64,000 nucleotides of DNA, taken from the NCBI GenBank assembly GCA_019359075.1, contig JAHHIB010000008.1, positions 36,793-100,792 on the forward strand, read 5' to 3'. The notes below the pieces were generated by a model. The model was given only the letters and a program-made list of their open reading frames with translations, searched no databases and had not been told where the DNA came from. This DNA comes from Kalymmatonema hyalinum WJT4-NPBG1. GTDB lineage: Bacteria > Cyanobacteriota > Cyanobacteriia > Cyanobacteriales > Nostocaceae. Shown piece after piece: positions 24,786 through 35,296 of the stretch. Positions within the stretch are counted from its first letter, which is position 1; each line of letters begins with the position of its first letter. The position numbers were made by a program, and so were the translations under genes.

Positions 24786-27260
24786 GTGGTAAAGTTTAAC
24801 TCCTGGTTCCAGGAACGACCAGCAAACTCGAGTGACGCTGATAAACAGAAACCAGAACCGCCCCCTGGTCATCAAACTGACAACGAAGAATCCACAAATG
24901 AGACGATATCACCAATCAAGCAGGGAAAGCGAAACCAATTACTGAACCAGATACTCTCCAAACTTCCTGGCAGTAATAAACCGCTTTATCGTCGCTATTG
25001 GTTTTGGGCAGGCTTGGGTATAAGTAGTGGAATGATTGCTATAGGCTATGGTATTGCGGCAATAGACCAAACTTTACCTGATAAAGCTGAACTCAACGCG
25101 ATTGTTCGAGAGCGTACACTGACTATTAAAGCTGGTGATGGAACCATCATACAACAGCAAGGCGAAGCAACTAGAGAACAGTTAAAGATAGAGGAAATAC
25201 CAGAGAAATTTAAAAAAGCTTTTATTGCTTCGGAAGACAGAAGGTTTAACAAACATAATGGAGTTGATACCCAAGGAATTGTCAGAGCAGTTTTGAATAA
25301 CGTGCGATCGCAAAACGTGGTAGAAGGTGGCAGTACCATCACGCAACAGCTCGCAAGAATTCTCTTCCTTAAACAAGAGAAAACTGTCTGGCGAAAGGTC
25401 AAGGAAGCTCGTCTGGCACAGAAAATAGAAGAACAATTGTCCAAGGACGAGATTCTGGAACGCTACCTAAATTTGGTGTACTTAGGTTCTGGAGCCTACG
25501 GTGTCGCAGATGCAGCATGGGTTTACTACAGTAAATCTGTGGATGATCTGACTTTGAGCGAAATGGCAACGATCGCGGCATTACCTCCCGCACCAAATCG
25601 CTTTTCACCACAAGTGAATCCACAAGAGGCAAAGCAGCGGCGGAATCTGGTGTTACAACGGATGCAGGAAGATGGATTTATTACAGCAGCCGAAAAACAA
25701 GCAGCGATCGCAGAACCAGTTACAATTAAACCCAGTTCGCCCAAGCGATGGGAAGTAGAAGCTCCCTACTTTATCAGCTACATCCAAAAAGAATTGCCCA
25801 AATATGTTTCCCCCGAAGCACTCAAAGCAGGCGTCACAGTGGAAACTAGCCTGAACTTGAATTGGCAGAAGGCGGCGGAAGCAACTGTTGCCAAAACACT
25901 GCGAAATCAAGGGCGCTGGGAAAACTTTAAGCAAGCGGCTTTAGTTGCTGTTGATCCCCGCAATGGTGAAATTAAGGCAATGGTTGGGGGAAAAGATTTT
26001 GGCAAGAACCAATTTAATCGTGTTACCCAAGCACAGCGTCAGCCAGGGTCAACATTCAAAGGGTTTGTTTATGCTGCTGCTATAGCAAGCGGGATCAGCC
26101 CCTACGACAGCTACCTCGATTCACCCCTAGTTATAGATGGTTATGAACCGAAAAACTTCGATGAGGGTTTCCGAGGTTGGCTGACGATGAGGGATGCCCT
26201 CACCAAATCAGTCAACATTGTTGCAGTGAGGGTGCTGATGAAAGTGGGATTTGAACCAACCATCCAACTCGCCCACAAAATGGGGATTCAATCGGAACTC
26301 AAACCCATGTATTCCTTGGCGCTTGGTTCCGCAGAAGTGAATCTGCTGGAATTGACCAGCGCTTATGGTTCGTTTGCAACTAAAGGTTTACACGTAGAAC
26401 CTCATGGTATTACCCGCATCCTTGACCGTCGAGGTAAGGTCATTTGGTCTGCTGACTTCAAGCCGAAGCAGGCGATCGACGCTGAAAGTGCAGCTATCAT
26501 GACCTGGATGCTCCGCAACGTGGTGCAAAATGGCACAGGTCGTGCTGCTCAATTAGATAGACCCGTTGCTGGCAAGACTGGCACCACTGATGAAGCCCGC
26601 GATTTGTGGTTTATTGGCTACATTCCCCAAATGGTGACAGGGGTTTGGTTGGGTAATGACGACAACAAACCGACTTGGGGTAGCAGTGGGAGTGCTGCTG
26701 ACACCTGGCATGAATTTATGGAAAAAGCAGTCAAGGAAATACCGGTTGAAAAGTTTCCTGAAAGACCCAAGCTAGAAGGTCGAAAAGGTAGTATAAAGGC
26801 GAAACCTGTCAAGGCTAAGCGAATTATAAATCGCCCCGTTACCTCGAAGAACCAGCAATCCGATGAAGAAACGAACAGCAGGTCATATAGACGAAGAAAT
26901 CAACAAGTAAATTCTGATGATAGTAGTGAAGATTCATCTAGAAGACGCAGAAATAGGAGACGCTATTATCAGCAAGAGCAACAACAAGAGGAAACCTCAA
27001 GACCAAGAAGGCGCTACAGTCGTCGTTATCGTAGCGAAGAATCAAGTTCCAGTAGTGAGTCATCCTCACAATCAGAACGTCCACGGCGACGGCGATCTAG
27101 AACAGAAGAATCCAATTCTTCAACTCCAAGAAGAAGTAGGCGACAGTATACACCTCCTGCAACCAACTCCTCGCCCTCCTCAGGTTCTTCAACTCCAACA
27201 CGTTCTTGGCGCGAAAGACTCAGACCCACGCCATCCTCAGAACCTGGTTCTGAGGGCTGA
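24786..27260 (+). CDS. class A penicillin-binding protein (PBP1A type)
   Basis: 824 residues, GTG start with GAGG upstream. Cytoplasmic N-terminus, one membrane anchor (about 72-93), a glycosyltransferase 51 domain (Glu150 in ASEDRRF, GGSTITQQLARILFL, YLNLVYLGSGAYGV), and a transpeptidase domain with Ser422-x-x-Lys425 (PGSTFKGF), SVN (475-477) and KTGT (597-600). It polymerises and crosslinks peptidoglycan. After about residue 680 the protein carries a low-complexity Arg/Ser/Gln/Glu-rich tail of about 140 residues (RRNRRRYYQQEQQQEE, SSSSESSSQSERP), highly charged and probably disordered. All catalytic motifs are intact. Confidence 0.95.
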   Translation: MVKFNSWFQERPANSSDADKQKPEPPPGHQTDNEESTNETISPIKQGKRNQLLNQILSKLPGSNKPLYRRYWFWAGLGISSGMIAIGYGIAAIDQTLPDKAELNAIVRERTLTIKAGDGTIIQQQGEATREQLKIEEIPEKFKKAFIASEDRRFNKHNGVDTQGIVRAVLNNVRSQNVVEGGSTITQQLARILFLKQEKTVWRKVKEARLAQKIEEQLSKDEILERYLNLVYLGSGAYGVADAAWVYYSKSVDDLTLSEMATIAALPPAPNRFSPQVNPQEAKQRRNLVLQRMQEDGFITAAEKQAAIAEPVTIKPSSPKRWEVEAPYFISYIQKELPKYVSPEALKAGVTVETSLNLNWQKAAEATVAKTLRNQGRWENFKQAALVAVDPRNGEIKAMVGGKDFGKNQFNRVTQAQRQPGSTFKGFVYAAAIASGISPYDSYLDSPLVIDGYEPKNFDEGFRGWLTMRDALTKSVNIVAVRVLMKVGFEPTIQLAHKMGIQSELKPMYSLALGSAEVNLLELTSAYGSFATKGLHVEPHGITRILDRRGKVIWSADFKPKQAIDAESAAIMTWMLRNVVQNGTGRAAQLDRPVAGKTGTTDEARDLWFIGYIPQMVTGVWLGNDDNKPTWGSSGSAADTWHEFMEKAVKEIPVEKFPERPKLEGRKGSIKAKPVKAKRIINRPVTSKNQQSDEETNSRSYRRRNQQVNSDDSSEDSSRRRRNRRRYYQQEQQQEETSRPRRRYSRRYRSEESSSSSESSSQSERPRRRRSRTEESNSSTPRRSRRQYTPPATNSSPSSGSSTPTRSWRERLRPTPSSEPGSEG

Positions 27261-27611
27261 AGCCCGGACGGGGTAATGGAAAGAGTACAAGAGAAATTCT
27301 TTCTTGTAATCTTCCTACTACCCATGATTCCCAATGCGGTTTGGATAAGATAATTTACTTACTGACAACTGACAACCTGTAAAGACGTTACATGTAACGT
27401 CTCTACAGGTTGTGAAATTCCCAACAACAATCCTTAACTGAACCGTATTGGTTCAGGAGTGTGCCGTAACTGGGCAACAAATGACTCGCAACTGGGGTAA
27501 GGCAAGAGTATCAAAAACAGTATTTGAGCATCTCTACCGAATGCTTTGTAATTAATTAGATTTATTATGATAAATGGGCTTTGCCCAAATTACAATTTTT
27601 GACTTTTTAAT
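27261..27611. other. 351-bp intergenic region with a perfect-looking hairpin
   Basis: CAACCTGTAAAGACGTTAC and GTAACGTCTCTACAGGTTG (27373-27412) form a near-perfect 19-bp stem around ATGT. This palindrome type (TGTAGAGACGTTACATGTAACG) is a dispersed element in cyanobacterial genomes and may also terminate the PBP transcript. The rest shows nothing. Confidence 0.6.
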
Positions 27612-28709
27612 ATGGATATTTCACTTAGCAAACTACTACAGTGGTTAATTTTGACACTACTGTTTCCACTAGTCTTTCTTAATGGCTGGCTAGCGGTTCA
27701 AGTTTTTCAATATTTTCAACCTCTATTGACAACTTTTCTTTTAGCAGCTCTACTTGCCTTTATTCTGAATTATCCTGTTTCGATTCTCCAAAAACGGGGA
27801 ATGAAAAGAAATTATGCAGTTGCATTAGTTTTTCTATCAACTTTGATAATTATATTTGCTTTAGGAATGACTGTGTTTCCTATTATTTTAGATCAGTTTA
27901 ATGAAATGGCGAAAGTACTTCCTCAATGGATTGACTCTAGTGAGCAAAAATTCCAGAATCTTAATCAGTGGTCAGTTAGCCACGGCTTGAAGGTTAATTT
28001 CGATCAGATATTTACTCAAATAACCAATCACTTACCAAATGAATTGGAATATGTGGTAGATAAACTCTTTAGTATTGTGTTCGACACCATTGATAGTATT
28101 TCCGAAGCTTTAATTACAGTCGTACTAACTATTTATTTGTTAATAGATGGTGAGAGAATTTGGGACAGTTTATTTAAGAAGTTGCCCTTCAGTTTTAGTC
28201 AGCAGTTAAGGCAATCTGTTCAGCAGAATTTTCAAAATTACTTAATAGGTCAGGTAGCTTTGGCTTTCCTGATGGGGATTTCACTAACTATACTGTTTCT
28301 AGTTTTTCAAGTCCAGTTTGCTTTAGTCTTTGGTTTGGGAGTAGGGATTTTGAGCTTAATTCCCTTCGGTGATGTTGTTAGTCTTGCCGTAGTCACTCTC
28401 CTCATAGCGTCAAATGATTTTTGGCTAGCAGCAAGGGTTTTGGCTGTAGCCGTTGTCATTGACCAATTAATTGACCAAGGTATTGCTCCGAGACTCTTAG
28501 GCAGTTTTACAGGACTTAGACCAATATGGGTTTTAATTTCTTTGCTAGTGGGAACCTACATTGGTGGAGTCTTGGGGTTGCTGATTGCTGTACCTTTAGC
28601 TGGTGTCATTAAAGACGCGCTAGACGGTTGGCAAGTTTCTCCTGTATCCGGTTATTCCGACAATGTTGTTAAGGGTAAAGAATTGCCAGAAATGTTAACA
28701 AATAAGTAG
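27612..28709 (+). CDS. AI-2E family transporter (UPF0118-type permease)
   Basis: 365 residues with seven or eight membrane segments: two at the N-terminus (about 8-30, 33-55), one at 62-90, a soluble stretch of about 70 residues, one at about 155-178, and a C-terminal group from about 205 with GISLTILFLVFQVQFALVFG, LGVGILSLIPFGDVVSL and LVGTYIGGVLGLLIAVPLAG. The PFG and the final glycine-rich segment are family hallmarks. Proven members export AI-2 or act as Na+/H+ antiporters; substrate is unknown here. Confidence 0.88.
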   Translation: MDISLSKLLQWLILTLLFPLVFLNGWLAVQVFQYFQPLLTTFLLAALLAFILNYPVSILQKRGMKRNYAVALVFLSTLIIIFALGMTVFPIILDQFNEMAKVLPQWIDSSEQKFQNLNQWSVSHGLKVNFDQIFTQITNHLPNELEYVVDKLFSIVFDTIDSISEALITVVLTIYLLIDGERIWDSLFKKLPFSFSQQLRQSVQQNFQNYLIGQVALAFLMGISLTILFLVFQVQFALVFGLGVGILSLIPFGDVVSLAVVTLLIASNDFWLAARVLAVAVVIDQLIDQGIAPRLLGSFTGLRPIWVLISLLVGTYIGGVLGLLIAVPLAGVIKDALDGWQVSPVSGYSDNVVKGKELPEMLTNK

Positions 28710-29010
28710 TCAGTATAGCTGCGTATAGTGTGTTACGGCGCTAACCAATGTTAATTATTATTTTGATTGTTTTTTGCCCTAACGCACCATCTTATGATTG
28801 GGTGGTGCGTAACGCTTAGGTAGAAGCTAAAAGCGTGGGTTCCCACATGATAAGGCGCACTCTACTTAATATTTTGTTTCTAAAATTTTTGTATCTGTCG
28901 CTACACAGAGTCAGCACTGCTTTTGTATTAGTGTAATACACGCATACTCAAAAGACAATCATAATAGTAATTGCTCTACAACCAGGGATTTCCTGATTGG
29001 TGTCAATCCG
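28710..29010. other. 301-bp intergenic region with hairpin
   Basis: ACGCACCA (28782-28789) pairs with TGGTGCGT (28803-28810), and a related GTGTGTTACGGCGCTAACC lies at 28729. Such TGCGTTACG-type inverted repeats are dispersed elements in cyanobacteria. No coding frame. Confidence 0.5.
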
Positions 29011-30588
29011 ATGGATCTTAATCACATATTGATTTGGCTAGTGTGTCTATCATGCATCTCGACGATGATGAGTGCATCTCGTATTTCTGCTAAGAATAAT
29101 CGTGGCTGGATTATAGTGTCAGGATTAATCTTGGTTGCAGTTGCAGTTTTGTTGTATCTGACTCCATCCCTGGGTGGCTTGATTGGTGGATGCTTATGGG
29201 CGATTCTAGTCATCGTGCCCAACATTGGTAACAGGAAAGTTGACCAACTTATTGCTCAACAACGTTTTGGTCAAGCAAGCAGAGTGGCTAGCCTGATTTC
29301 CTGGCTGCATCCGTTAGATGGTTGGCGCGAACAACCGAAATTGTTACACGCTATGGAATTAAGTCAGCGTGGAGCAATGGCTGAAGCTATTGCAATTCTA
29401 GACCGTTATCAAACCGCTACAACACCAACTGGTCGCTCTGCAACCGTCACCCTTTACCAAATGGATGCACGTTGGGAAGAACTGCTGGTGTGGATACAGG
29501 ATAACGTACCAGAAGCAGTATTGCGGAAGGATTTCGATATGCTGAGCGGCTACATAAGAGCGCTCGGGGAGACTGGCGACTTGAATGCTATGCTCGAAGC
29601 TTGGGAGCGCTATGAGCGTAGCCTGGAGAAAATACCTAACTTGAGAACACGCTCTCTAGCGCTGATGTTTGTGCTAGCCTTCTGCGGTCAAAGACAACAG
29701 GTAGTGAGATTACTCAGTGGTCCTTTGGCAAACTATTCAAACACCATCAAATTATTTTGGCTAGCAACAGTTGACCAAGCCGCTGGAGGTGACATCATCG
29801 CTCGTGAGCAATTTTTGAGTATAGCTGATAGCAGTGATGTTCGCATCCGCAACGCAGTAACAAGGCGTTTATCCGATCCTGTGGTTGTAGCCCAATCAGT
29901 ACTTACTGACAAATCCCAACAAATTTTATCCAGAATTATTACAGAAATAGAGTATGAGGCAACATATAGCGGTATCAGCTTGAAGCCACGTCATCCAATT
30001 GCCACATATTTAATTATCAGTTTGAATGTACTTGCCTTTGCCCTAGAGGTAAAACTTGGAGGTAGCACCAACGTCAATAACTTATACCGTTTAGGTGCGT
30101 TAGTGCCAGAAGAAGTTGTGACTGGAAGTTGGTGGCGCGTGTTAAGCGCTGCTTTTCTTCACTTCGGTTTCTTGCATCTATTACTAAATATGATGGGTCT
30201 TTATTTATTTGGTCGCTTAGTGGAATTTTCCCTAGGAATACCGCGATTTTTACTATTGTACTTCACTAGCGCAATTGGCTCAATGCTGGCTGTGACTTAT
30301 ATGTCAGTTATCGGGTACTCTAAAGCTGATTTTGTCGTGGGTGCATCTGGATGTGTAATGGGTCTTGTTGGTGCTTTTGCCGCTGTCTTATTACACGATT
30401 GGCAAAGGAAAAAAACGCGCCTAGCTGCTAGAAGTTTGCGAGGAATTTTGTCACTTATTTTGCTGCAAGTCATCTTTGACCTGACAACCCCACAAATTAG
30501 TTTTGTTGGGCACACTTCCGGGTTGATTGTTGGTTTTGTGGTAGGGATGATTTTGAAGCAAACAAAACATCTATTTAGTACGTTGTAA
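29011..30588 (+). CDS. rhomboid protease with long N-terminal helical-repeat extension
   Basis: 525 residues. Two membrane segments at the N-terminus (about 2-20 and 30-68), then a soluble helical region of about 240 residues (about 75-310) of TPR/SEL-like character (AMAEAIAILDRYQTA, LNAMLEAWERYERSLEK), then a six-helix rhomboid domain from about 325. The catalytic serine is in VVGASGCVMGLVGAF and the histidine in FVGHTSGLIVGF, with HFGFLHLLLNMMGLYLFG in the Asn-containing helix. The active site is complete. The N-terminal part probably binds substrates or partners. This architecture differs from the short rhomboid at 11440. Confidence 0.85.
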   Translation: MDLNHILIWLVCLSCISTMMSASRISAKNNRGWIIVSGLILVAVAVLLYLTPSLGGLIGGCLWAILVIVPNIGNRKVDQLIAQQRFGQASRVASLISWLHPLDGWREQPKLLHAMELSQRGAMAEAIAILDRYQTATTPTGRSATVTLYQMDARWEELLVWIQDNVPEAVLRKDFDMLSGYIRALGETGDLNAMLEAWERYERSLEKIPNLRTRSLALMFVLAFCGQRQQVVRLLSGPLANYSNTIKLFWLATVDQAAGGDIIAREQFLSIADSSDVRIRNAVTRRLSDPVVVAQSVLTDKSQQILSRIITEIEYEATYSGISLKPRHPIATYLIISLNVLAFALEVKLGGSTNVNNLYRLGALVPEEVVTGSWWRVLSAAFLHFGFLHLLLNMMGLYLFGRLVEFSLGIPRFLLLYFTSAIGSMLAVTYMSVIGYSKADFVVGASGCVMGLVGAFAAVLLHDWQRKKTRLAARSLRGILSLILLQVIFDLTTPQISFVGHTSGLIVGFVVGMILKQTKHLFSTL

Positions 30589-30600
30589 AAAATTGCGCTT

Positions 30601-30706
30601 GGGCGATGGGGTATGAGCGATCGCCCGTATACGCTTGTTTGTCGCACAAAGCGTACTCAAGGCGATCGCCCGTGAGGGCGCTCTCGCTCTGCGAAATCGC
30701 CCTTTT
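30601..30706. repeat. HIP1-rich dispersed repeat block
   Basis: Contains two GCGATCGCCCGT units (30617 and 30661), and ATACGCTTGTTTGTCGCACAAAGCGTA as an imperfect inverted pair between them, then CGTGAGGGCGCTCTCGCTCTGCG. It belongs to the same GC-rich palindromic repeat world seen at 40452, 44587, 50195 and 51061. Confidence 0.5.
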
Positions 30707-30741
30707 ACATCAGACAAACATTACATTGGCACTCTGCAAAG

Positions 30742-31791
30742 CTATGCACCTAGAAAGTTACCTAAAGTCTGTCCAGAAGTCAGTTGGAAATTCCCTTCAG
30801 GTAGAGTATCCAAAACAGAGACAGCAGTAGTATCAGAAGCAGCCAAGAATCCCGCCGTATTTGTATTCGTTGCCGTTCCCATTCCTGTTATGACCGTCAC
30901 ATCCGCGATTAAATCTCTCACGCCGTTTGTTACCACAAATACGTCAAATCCAGCATCATTTCGTTGGACATTGTAAACATCTCCTGTTCCCAATTGAATC
31001 TGATCGCCAGAGGAGAAGTCTGTGATTTGAGCAAAGTCATTGTCACCAGCAAATTTGTAGAAGGAACCAGAAGCATTGCCCACAATGAATCTGTCTGAAC
31101 CTTGTCCGCCTGTGAGGATATCTCGCTCGTTTGAACTTACGGTTGGTGCGTCTGTGGTACCTTGTAAAATATCGTCGCCATCTCCACCCAGGAGTGTGTC
31201 GTTACCTAGACCACCAGTTAAAGAATCATTGCCACCGAACCCATCAAGAGTATTGCCGCCACCACTGCCGATAATACTGTCATCAAAAGGCGTTCCCTTG
31301 ACATTAACAAAGTTTTCCACCGTAAAGCTAATCGAACCGATATTGGGGATATTGTTTACAGTGAGCCGGTTTGCTCCCAAGTTGATGTCGAAGGATGCTC
31401 CTCCTGTACTATTGGAACCATCAATCGTATTTTGTTGACCAATAGCCCCAACAATTTTCTCAATGCTTTGGAGTTGACCTCCACTTGAGTTTCCTTCGCC
31501 GATGGCACCTCTGGGAAGCAGCGTGATAGCTTGTCCTAAGTTGCTGTAATCTACAGTATCAAACCCACTGCCACCATCGAGTAAATCATCGCCTGTGGTA
31601 CCTAACAGGATATCGTCGCCTCCTTTAGCCCTGATTTCATCATTCCCTGGTGTGCCAAAAATGATATCTGGGTTGTCAGTGCCTTCAATGAGGTTTCTCT
31701 CTGCTACCGCTAAAGTTTGGATGTTATTAGCGCCTTGAATGACAATCGCTGCATCTGGAGTAAAAGTGGTGTTACTTTGAGCTATTACCAT
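30742..31791 (-). CDS. RTX-type calcium-binding repeat protein
   Basis: 349 residues. Hemolysin-type nonapeptide repeats occur in two groups: about 38-75 (GTPGNDEIRAKGGDDILLGT, GDDLLDGGSGFD) and about 165-215 (GTPFDDSIIGSGGGNTLDGF, GGNDSLTGGLGNDTLLGG, GDGDDILQG). They bind Ca2+ in a parallel beta-roll. The C-terminal third (DRFIVGNASGSFYKFAGDND, FAQITDFSSGDQIQLGTGD) is the M10-like end module typical of type I-secreted cyanobacterial proteins without a catalytic domain. No signal peptide, consistent with type I secretion, but no secretion genes are nearby. Function probably surface-related. Confidence 0.85.
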   Translation of the reverse strand: MVIAQSNTTFTPDAAIVIQGANNIQTLAVAERNLIEGTDNPDIIFGTPGNDEIRAKGGDDILLGTTGDDLLDGGSGFDTVDYSNLGQAITLLPRGAIGEGNSSGGQLQSIEKIVGAIGQQNTIDGSNSTGGASFDINLGANRLTVNNIPNIGSISFTVENFVNVKGTPFDDSIIGSGGGNTLDGFGGNDSLTGGLGNDTLLGGDGDDILQGTTDAPTVSSNERDILTGGQGSDRFIVGNASGSFYKFAGDNDFAQITDFSSGDQIQLGTGDVYNVQRNDAGFDVFVVTNGVRDLIADVTVITGMGTATNTNTAGFLAASDTTAVSVLDTLPEGNFQLTSGQTLGNFLGA

Positions 31792-32156
31792 TTAGGATTC
31801 TCCTGAGAATTTTCTGAGGTTGGCAGAAGCTTTCGCCCATATATATGTCGCGCTGCTGTAGTGCATTTTACGCAAAGCTTTTTTATTTGTTACAAATCTT
31901 TACAACAAAGAATTTCAATCTTCAGTACAAAGCCCAGATGCCAAGAGGTAAGCTGCTGTGTATATGCGCCTGAGCGATGGTAATTTCAGCAGTATTGTCT
32001 TTGCTACATAAAAAAATTCCCTGGTAGAGATACCAGGGAAAAAATTACTATTACCATTTCACTAAGTGTTAACTATAGAAGAGCCTTTATGGCTCCCCTG
32101 CATCAAGCAGGGGTTGGATTGTCTTTTATTGTTACAGCAAGTGACGTGGTATAATC
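31792..32156. other. 365-bp intergenic region, mostly terminator sequences
   Basis: Between the divergent RTX promoter (about 31800-31900) and the 3' end of clpC. A second hairpin, CCCCTGC-N5-GCAGGGG at 32095-32113, lies directly behind the clpC stop. Confidence 0.5.
32017..32040 (-). terminator. rho-independent terminator of clpC
   Basis: TTCCCTGGTA-GAGA-TACCAGGGAA is a perfect 10-bp stem. Read on the minus strand it is followed by a run of seven T residues (plus-strand A-run 32010-32016), fitting termination of clpC transcripts. Confidence 0.85.
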
Positions 32157-34613
32157 TTAGCCAACATTCGCGAGTAACAACTCTGGTTTCTCCGACTTGT
32201 GAACTCTGACCTGACCGTCATCATCAACATCCACAATAGCTGTGTCGCCTTCTGCGATTTGACCGGAGAGGATCGCCTCAGCTAAAGAATCCTCCAAGAG
32301 GCGCACAATTGCTCGACGTAACGGTCTAGCACCGTAGCTGGGGTTGTAGCCTTCTTGCAACACAAGGTCTTTGAAGCGATCGCTCACTTCCAAACTGATT
32401 CCCTTTTCTGTCAAGCGGCTTGTAACTTCGCGCAGCATGATGTCAGCAATTTGCTTGACTTCATCTTTCTTAAGCTGAGTAAAGACGATAATCTCATCAA
32501 GACGGTTGAGGAATTCTGGACGGAAGAAACCTTTGAGTTCCTCGTTCACCAGCGTTTTGATGCGGTTGTAACTAGCCGAGGCTTCATCTTCAGCGAACTG
32601 GAAGCCCAAACCACCGCCACCTTTCTCAATCACCTTAGAACCGATGTTGGAAGTCATGATAATCAGCGTGTTCTTGAAGTCCACTGTCCGACCTTTAGCA
32701 TCGGTAAGGCGACCGTCTTCCAAGATTTGCAGCAGCATATTGAACACATCGGGGTGTGCTTTTTCGATTTCGTCGAATAGCACTACTGTGTAGGGTTTGC
32801 GCCGCACCGCTTCGGTCAATTGTCCGCCTTCGTCATATCCAACGTAACCAGGAGGCGAACCAATGAGTTTGGAGACGGTGTGGCGTTCCATGAATTCGGA
32901 CATATCCAAGCGAATCATCGCTTCTTCCGAACCGAAGAAGTAGGAAGCCAATGCTTTGGTCAATTCTGTCTTACCGACTCCTGTAGGACCAGAGAAGATA
33001 AAGCTCGCAATCGGTCGATTCGGATTCTTTAACCCAACTCTGGCGCGACGGATAGCTTTGGAAACTGCGGTAACTGCTTGCTCTTGACCGATGAGACGCT
33101 GGTGGAGAGTATCTTCCAAGTGCAGCAGCAACTCTGATTCGGATTCAGTGATCTTGTTAACTGGGACGCCAGTCCAAGAAGCGACAATCTGAGCAATGTC
33201 TTCCTCATCTACAACAGGAGCATTGACAAAGTTCTCGTTTTGTGGTTCTTCTCTCAATTGAGAGTCGAGTTCCAACTCCTTGTCGCGCAGTTGTCCAGCT
33301 TTGTCAAAGTCCTGAGTTCTGACAGCTTCGTCTTTTTCCTTGCTCACTAGCGCCAATTCACGCTTGAGTTCGCGATTAGCAGACTTCATAGAATTGCGCA
33401 GATGAACGCGGCTCCCCGCTTCATCAATCAAGTCGATCGCTTTATCAGGTAAGAAGCGATCGCTGATGTAGCGGTCTGACAAGTTAGCTGCAGCAACGAG
33501 GGCTGCATCAGAGATTTGAACTTTATGATGCTGCTCGTAAGCAGAGCGCAAACCGTATAATATTTCGATCGTTTCCTCAACCGATGGTTCGCCGACCATA
33601 ATTGGTTGGAAACGACGCTCTAGAGCGGCATCGCGTTCGATATGCTTACGGTACTCATCAAGGGTCGTTGCGCCAATGCACTGGAGTTCACCTCTTGCAA
33701 GTGCTGGCTTGAGGATGTTAGCTGCATCCATGCCGCCTTCTGTGCCGCCTGCACCAATTAAAGTGTGAACTTCATCTATCACCAGGATGATATTGCCCGC
33801 CGTGCGGATTTCATCCATGACTTTCTTAATGCGTTCTTCAAAATCGCCACGGAAGCGAGTACCTGCTACCAATGACCCCATGTCAAGGCTGATGACTTCC
33901 TTGTCTTGTAGAATATCGGGGACAGCTTGGTTAATAATCCGTTGAGCTAGACCTTCGGCGATCGCTGTTTTACCTACTCCTGGTTCCCCAATCAACACAG
34001 GGTTATTCTTAGTACGGCGACCAAGAATTTGAACAGCACGCTCAATTTCCTTTTCACGACCGACAACTGGGTCGATCTTGCCTTCTTTTGCTAGCTTAGT
34101 AAGATTTCTACCAAATTCCTCTAAACTGAGAGTTTGGGTGCGCCTTTGATTGCCACCGCGACCTGTGGAAACAGATGTCGCTTCACCTAACTGACGAATC
34201 ACTGCCGTGCGGACTTGCGACAAATCAAGCCCCAAATTTTGCAGCACTTTAGCGGCGACACCTTCACCAGCCTCAGTCAATCCTAGGAGTAAGTGTTCAG
34301 TACCTATATGGTTATGTCCCAGGCTGCGAGCTTCTTTAAACGCTTGCTCGAAGAGGCTTTTCACCTTGGGGGTAAAAGGAATTTCCGGGGGTACAAAGCC
34401 AGAACCCCGACCAATAATTCTTTCTACTTCGCGACGTGCGTCTTTGAGAGTAACGCCCAAGTCGGTCAGCACTTTGGCAGCAATCCCTGTTCCTTCTCCA
34501 ATCAGCCCTAAGAGAATTTGCTCCGTTCCGACGAAGTTGTGTCCCAGGCGACGCGCTTCCTCCTGGGCTAGCATAATGACTTTAATTGCTTCGGATGTGA
34601 AGTGTTCAAACAT
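32157..34613 (-). CDS. clpC: ClpC ATPase, Clp protease regulatory subunit
   Basis: 818 residues, full length for cyanobacterial ClpC. The N-domain has two Clp_N repeats (1-145, [20 protein letters not shown] and [14 protein letters not shown]). AAA+ domain 1 carries Walker A GEPGVGKT (209-216). A coiled-coil middle region holds a UVR-like segment ([20 protein letters not shown]). AAA+ domain 2 carries Walker A GPTGVGKT (about 545-552), the sensor NxxS region and the ClpP-binding stretch. It unfolds substrates for ClpP and is essential in cyanobacteria. The dedicated terminator at 32017 follows. No clpP is in the window. Confidence 0.97.
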   Translation of the reverse strand: MFEHFTSEAIKVIMLAQEEARRLGHNFVGTEQILLGLIGEGTGIAAKVLTDLGVTLKDARREVERIIGRGSGFVPPEIPFTPKVKSLFEQAFKEARSLGHNHIGTEHLLLGLTEAGEGVAAKVLQNLGLDLSQVRTAVIRQLGEATSVSTGRGGNQRRTQTLSLEEFGRNLTKLAKEGKIDPVVGREKEIERAVQILGRRTKNNPVLIGEPGVGKTAIAEGLAQRIINQAVPDILQDKEVISLDMGSLVAGTRFRGDFEERIKKVMDEIRTAGNIILVIDEVHTLIGAGGTEGGMDAANILKPALARGELQCIGATTLDEYRKHIERDAALERRFQPIMVGEPSVEETIEILYGLRSAYEQHHKVQISDAALVAAANLSDRYISDRFLPDKAIDLIDEAGSRVHLRNSMKSANRELKRELALVSKEKDEAVRTQDFDKAGQLRDKELELDSQLREEPQNENFVNAPVVDEEDIAQIVASWTGVPVNKITESESELLLHLEDTLHQRLIGQEQAVTAVSKAIRRARVGLKNPNRPIASFIFSGPTGVGKTELTKALASYFFGSEEAMIRLDMSEFMERHTVSKLIGSPPGYVGYDEGGQLTEAVRRKPYTVVLFDEIEKAHPDVFNMLLQILEDGRLTDAKGRTVDFKNTLIIMTSNIGSKVIEKGGGGLGFQFAEDEASASYNRIKTLVNEELKGFFRPEFLNRLDEIIVFTQLKKDEVKQIADIMLREVTSRLTEKGISLEVSDRFKDLVLQEGYNPSYGARPLRRAIVRLLEDSLAEAILSGQIAEGDTAIVDVDDDGQVRVHKSEKPELLLANVG

Positions 34614-35005
34614 ATCGGGTTCTTGCTCCCTTGCTGCTTGGGCTTTGGGTGATTTCAGATGTGCTAAGATCTGAGTTTTGAAATCTGAGTCATTTCCGAT
34701 TTTGGGGAAATTTTACTGCTCACTCAACACTCATTGCTCTGCACCGTTTGGTGACTCACCCTCACCTTAACATTTGTGTACTTTCTTAATAAGAATGTAT
34801 CTTTATTCAAAATTGAGTGACAGTGGTGAGAGCCGTAAGAGTTGAGGTGTGTTTGCCGTCAGTCGAGGCACAGAGCTATAAAGACGGGTGTTTGATGAGT
34901 AGTAAGTGGTTGGTGGTTAGTGATACTTTTTTGACAACTAGCAACTAACAACGAACAATTCCCCATCTAAAATGCAAATCAGAAAAATAAAATTAATTAA
35001 ATTAT
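34614..35005. other. 392-bp divergent intergenic region
   Basis: Upstream of clpC (minus) and the DUF3288 gene (plus). The part 34895-34965 consists of degenerate heptamer-like repeats (GTGGTTGGTGGTTAGTG, CAACTAGCAACTAACAACGAAC), a dispersed repeat type of filamentous cyanobacteria. No CIRCE-type heat-shock element was seen. Confidence 0.5.
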
Positions 35006-35296
35006 ATGAGCAAAGCAAATAAAGACCAACAGCATCCACTTTACAATCGCGATCGCCCGATAGTTGAGAGTTTACTGACTCAACAGGCGACTGATTATAA
35101 TCTAGCAGAATTAGCTAGATTGCGAATCCGCTACCAAGGCTTTCCTGGTGCAAGAGACATCCAAAGTGACTTGGATAAAGTCTTACAGCAGTGGGGTCTA
35201 AGCGTTGAAGAACTTTTTGAGAAAACGCGCTCCTTACACAGCCTTGGGGGCATTTACAAAAGTCGCGGCAAGAAAGAAGAAGAAGATTGGAACTAG
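35006..35296 (+). CDS. DUF3288 family protein
   Basis: 96 residues: KDQQHPLYNRDRPIVESLL at the start, NLAELARLRIRYQGFPGARDI in the middle, and ILGG-like end (SLHSLGGIYKSRGKKEEEDWN). This is the small soluble DUF3288 family, which as far as I know is essentially cyanobacterial. Function unknown. Complete. Confidence 0.85.
   Translation: MSKANKDQQHPLYNRDRPIVESLLTQQATDYNLAELARLRIRYQGFPGARDIQSDLDKVLQQWGLSVEELFEKTRSLHSLGGIYKSRGKKEEEDWN

Noticed and set aside
30600..30710. CRISPR-like array because of repeated GCGATCGCCCGT
   Set aside because: Only two units with irregular spacing; these are HIP1 palindromes in a dispersed repeat.
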